From positions 1 to 12,200 of the forward strand of contig DOZO01000005.1 in assembly GCA_003517965.1 (NCBI GenBank): 12,200 nucleotides of DNA. The letters run 5' to 3'. The notes below the pieces were generated by a model. That model saw only the letters and a list, made by a program, of their open reading frames with translations. It did not search any database and had not been told where the DNA came from. Below, one piece after another: positions 10,854-12,200 of this stretch. A program made the position numbers and the translations under genes. Source of the DNA: Desulfobulbaceae bacterium. Lineage in GTDB: Bacteria; Desulfobacterota; Desulfobulbia; Desulfobulbales; Desulfurivibrionaceae. Every line of letters begins with the position of its first letter. Position 1 is the stretch's first letter.

Positions 10854-12110
10854 CTAACTTACTAAGAATTCAGGGATTATTTCTCCCTGAATCAGAATGT
10901 CGTTTGTTTCTCTGTCCCGGATCAGATGAAAGCCTTCCCCGTGTACCAGGACCTCGGCCACCCGAGGTCGGGAATTGTAGTTGGACGACATGGAGAAACC
11001 GTACGCCCCAGCGCTCATTACTGCCAGCAGATCACCAGCGGCCACCTTGGGCATCGGCCTGTCCCGGGCAAGAAAATCGCCAGTTTCGCAAATCGGCCCA
11101 ACCACGTCGGCCACCTCCCGCTCCAGACCATGCCTCTCCACGGCTTGGATGAGGTGAAAGGCATCATAGAGACTTGGCCTGGCCAGATCGTTCATCCCGG
11201 CATCGACAATGATGAATTTCTTGAGGCCCGCCTTGGTATACAGCACCCTGGTGACCAGCACCCCGGCGTTGCCCACAAGAACGCGGCCCGGCTCAAGAAT
11301 CAGGGTGCAGTCAAGATCGGCCAGTTCTTTGTTGATGGCCCGGGCATACTCGTCTGGTTCGGGCGGCTCCTCATCGTTGTAGCGGATGCCCAACCCACCC
11401 CCCAGGTCAAGATGAGTAATGGCGATCCCCTGCCCGGCCAGTTCGGCGATAAAACCCTTCAACTTACCCAGAGATTCGACAAAGGGAGAAACCTTGGTGA
11501 GCTGTGAGCCAATATGACAGCTTACCCCCTTGATCGTGATGTTGGGTAGCTCCCGGGCCGCGAGATACACCCGCAATGCCTCGCCAATCGGGATGCCGAA
11601 CTTGTTCTTGGCCAGTCCGGTGGAGATATAGGCGTGGGTCTTAGGATCCACATCCGGGTTCACCCGAAAAGAAATCGGAGCCTTGAGCCCCAGCCCTGCT
11701 GCCACCTTCTGGATTACCGCCAGCTCCTGCTCGGACTCCACATTGAGCATGAGGATGCCGGCCTTGAGGGCGGCGCCAATCTCCTCTGCGGTCTTGCCCA
11801 CCCCCGAGTAAACAATTTTTTTTGGATCAACCCCGGCGGCACCGGCCCGGAACAACTCACCCCCGGAAACAATGTCCGCCCCGCCACCAAGATTAGCAAA
11901 AAGACGGAGGATGGCAATGTTGGCGCAGGACTTGACCGCGAAACAGGTGAGATGGGGAATACCGGCAAAGGCAAGGTCAAAGGCGGCAAAATGCCGGGTC
12001 AAGGTGGCGGCGCTGTACAGGTAAAAAGGGGTACCCACCTCTTCTGCCACCGTTGACACCGGGACATCTTCGCAAAACAAAGTATCATTCTTGTACTGAA
12101 AATAATGCAT
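10854..12110 (-). CDS. lysA: diaminopimelate decarboxylase
   Basis: LysA decarboxylates meso-diaminopimelate to lysine using PLP. It is a fold-type III enzyme with an alanine-racemase-like barrel and C-terminal beta domain. Lys60 in CFAVKSCANI binds PLP. Other landmarks are SGGELFRAG (82-90), FGIPIGEAL (171-179), CHIGSQL (198-204), HLDLGGGLGIRY (233-244), LEPGR (272-276), CETGDFLA (341-348, the catalytic Cys341 of the partner site) and GAYGFSMSSNYN (368-379). The length of 418 residues is typical. The ATG at 12108-12110 has no strong Shine-Dalgarno. It is the first supported gene of the lysA-dapF-dapA-dapB-folK unit. Confidence 0.97.
   Translation of the reverse strand: MHYFQYKNDTLFCEDVPVSTVAEEVGTPFYLYSAATLTRHFAAFDLAFAGIPHLTCFAVKSCANIAILRLFANLGGGADIVSGGELFRAGAAGVDPKKIVYSGVGKTAEEIGAALKAGILMLNVESEQELAVIQKVAAGLGLKAPISFRVNPDVDPKTHAYISTGLAKNKFGIPIGEALRVYLAARELPNITIKGVSCHIGSQLTKVSPFVESLGKLKGFIAELAGQGIAITHLDLGGGLGIRYNDEEPPEPDEYARAINKELADLDCTLILEPGRVLVGNAGVLVTRVLYTKAGLKKFIIVDAGMNDLARPSLYDAFHLIQAVERHGLEREVADVVGPICETGDFLARDRPMPKVAAGDLLAVMSAGAYGFSMSSNYNSRPRVAEVLVHGEGFHLIRDRETNDILIQGEIIPEFLVS
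10868..10892 (-). other. 9-bp hairpin at the 3' end of lysA
   Basis: ATTCAGGGA (10884-10892) pairs perfectly with TCCCTGAAT (10868-10876) across a 7-nt loop, inside the last codons of lysA. There is no T run afterward. It may modulate RNA stability or transcription into dapF. Confidence 0.45.
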
Positions 12111-12200
12111 TCGCTATACCGTGATTTTATTTGGCCATGTGGCTAAAAATCCGTCCCCTACTCATAACTGTTCACCTGGGCGGTCACCAAAGCACCAATA
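12111..12200 (-). other. lysA upstream region, possible tail of an upstream gene
   Basis: No lysine riboswitch or clear promoter fits in these 90 bp. One minus-strand frame is open from the right edge to a TAG at 12158-12160 and would end ...GALVTAQVNSYE. It could be the C-terminus of an upstream gene, but 13 codons are too few to identify it or to exclude chance. Confidence 0.25.

Noticed and set aside
12111..12200. Lysine riboswitch upstream of lysA
   Set aside because: Only 90 bp are available, partly perhaps coding, and no lysine-riboswitch-like helices are visible.

Overview
The window joins a conserved chromosomal block (about 5010-12200) to one end of an integrated mobile element (left edge to about 4922). 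Every gene I can support lies on the minus strand, so the biological reading direction is right to left. The housekeeping block (lysA-dapF-dapA-dapB-folK plus a small YHS-type protein, then an FSA-like transaldolase, a lytic transglycosylase and pgsA) has the content and order I associate with Desulfobacterota (former Deltaproteobacteria, perhaps Desulfobulbales). That placement is inference from gene content and moderate-to-high GC, not from a marker gene.

Chromosomal part, in transcription order. lysA, dapF, dapA and dapB cover the late diaminopimelate/lysine pathway. folK (folate) starts on a TTG directly after the dapB stop codon, and a 90-residue membrane-anchored YHS-like protein overlaps the end of folK. 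After a 100-bp dispersed repeat comes a second unit: FSA/TalC-type aldolase, secreted DUF4124-SLT transglycosylase, then pgsA 4 bp after the transglycosylase stop. A second copy of the dispersed repeat follows pgsA. Next is a near-consensus promoter (TTGACA-17-TATATT) driving tRNA-Leu(CAA), which is followed by a strong terminator.

Mobile part. Immediately 3' of the tRNA lies a P4-type tyrosine integrase gene, the classic arrangement for an element inserted at a tRNA 3' end. Its promoter region holds three copies of TACCCGtta at exact 12-bp spacing plus one inverted copy. Beyond int come a tandem array built from the 9-mer TGTAACCGC (two 63/64-bp units plus a partial one), a RelE/HigB-like toxin with an overlapping HTH antitoxin, an unrecognised 295-residue protein, and an AlpA-led operon of very small genes joined by 4-nt ATGA overlaps (alpA, orf98, orf130, a 56-codon gene, a 78-codon ORF, and a gene that runs off the left edge).

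The most interesting signal is in that small-gene operon. Positions 176-247 (minus strand) fold into a three-way junction closed by a long stem. The structure, its P4-like context and an exact 12-nt complementary site just upstream (302-313) resemble the C4/CI antisense immunity RNAs of phages P1 and P4. I infer that the element is a P4-like satellite or island using C4-type RNA immunity. Its replication genes and distal attachment site are outside the window.
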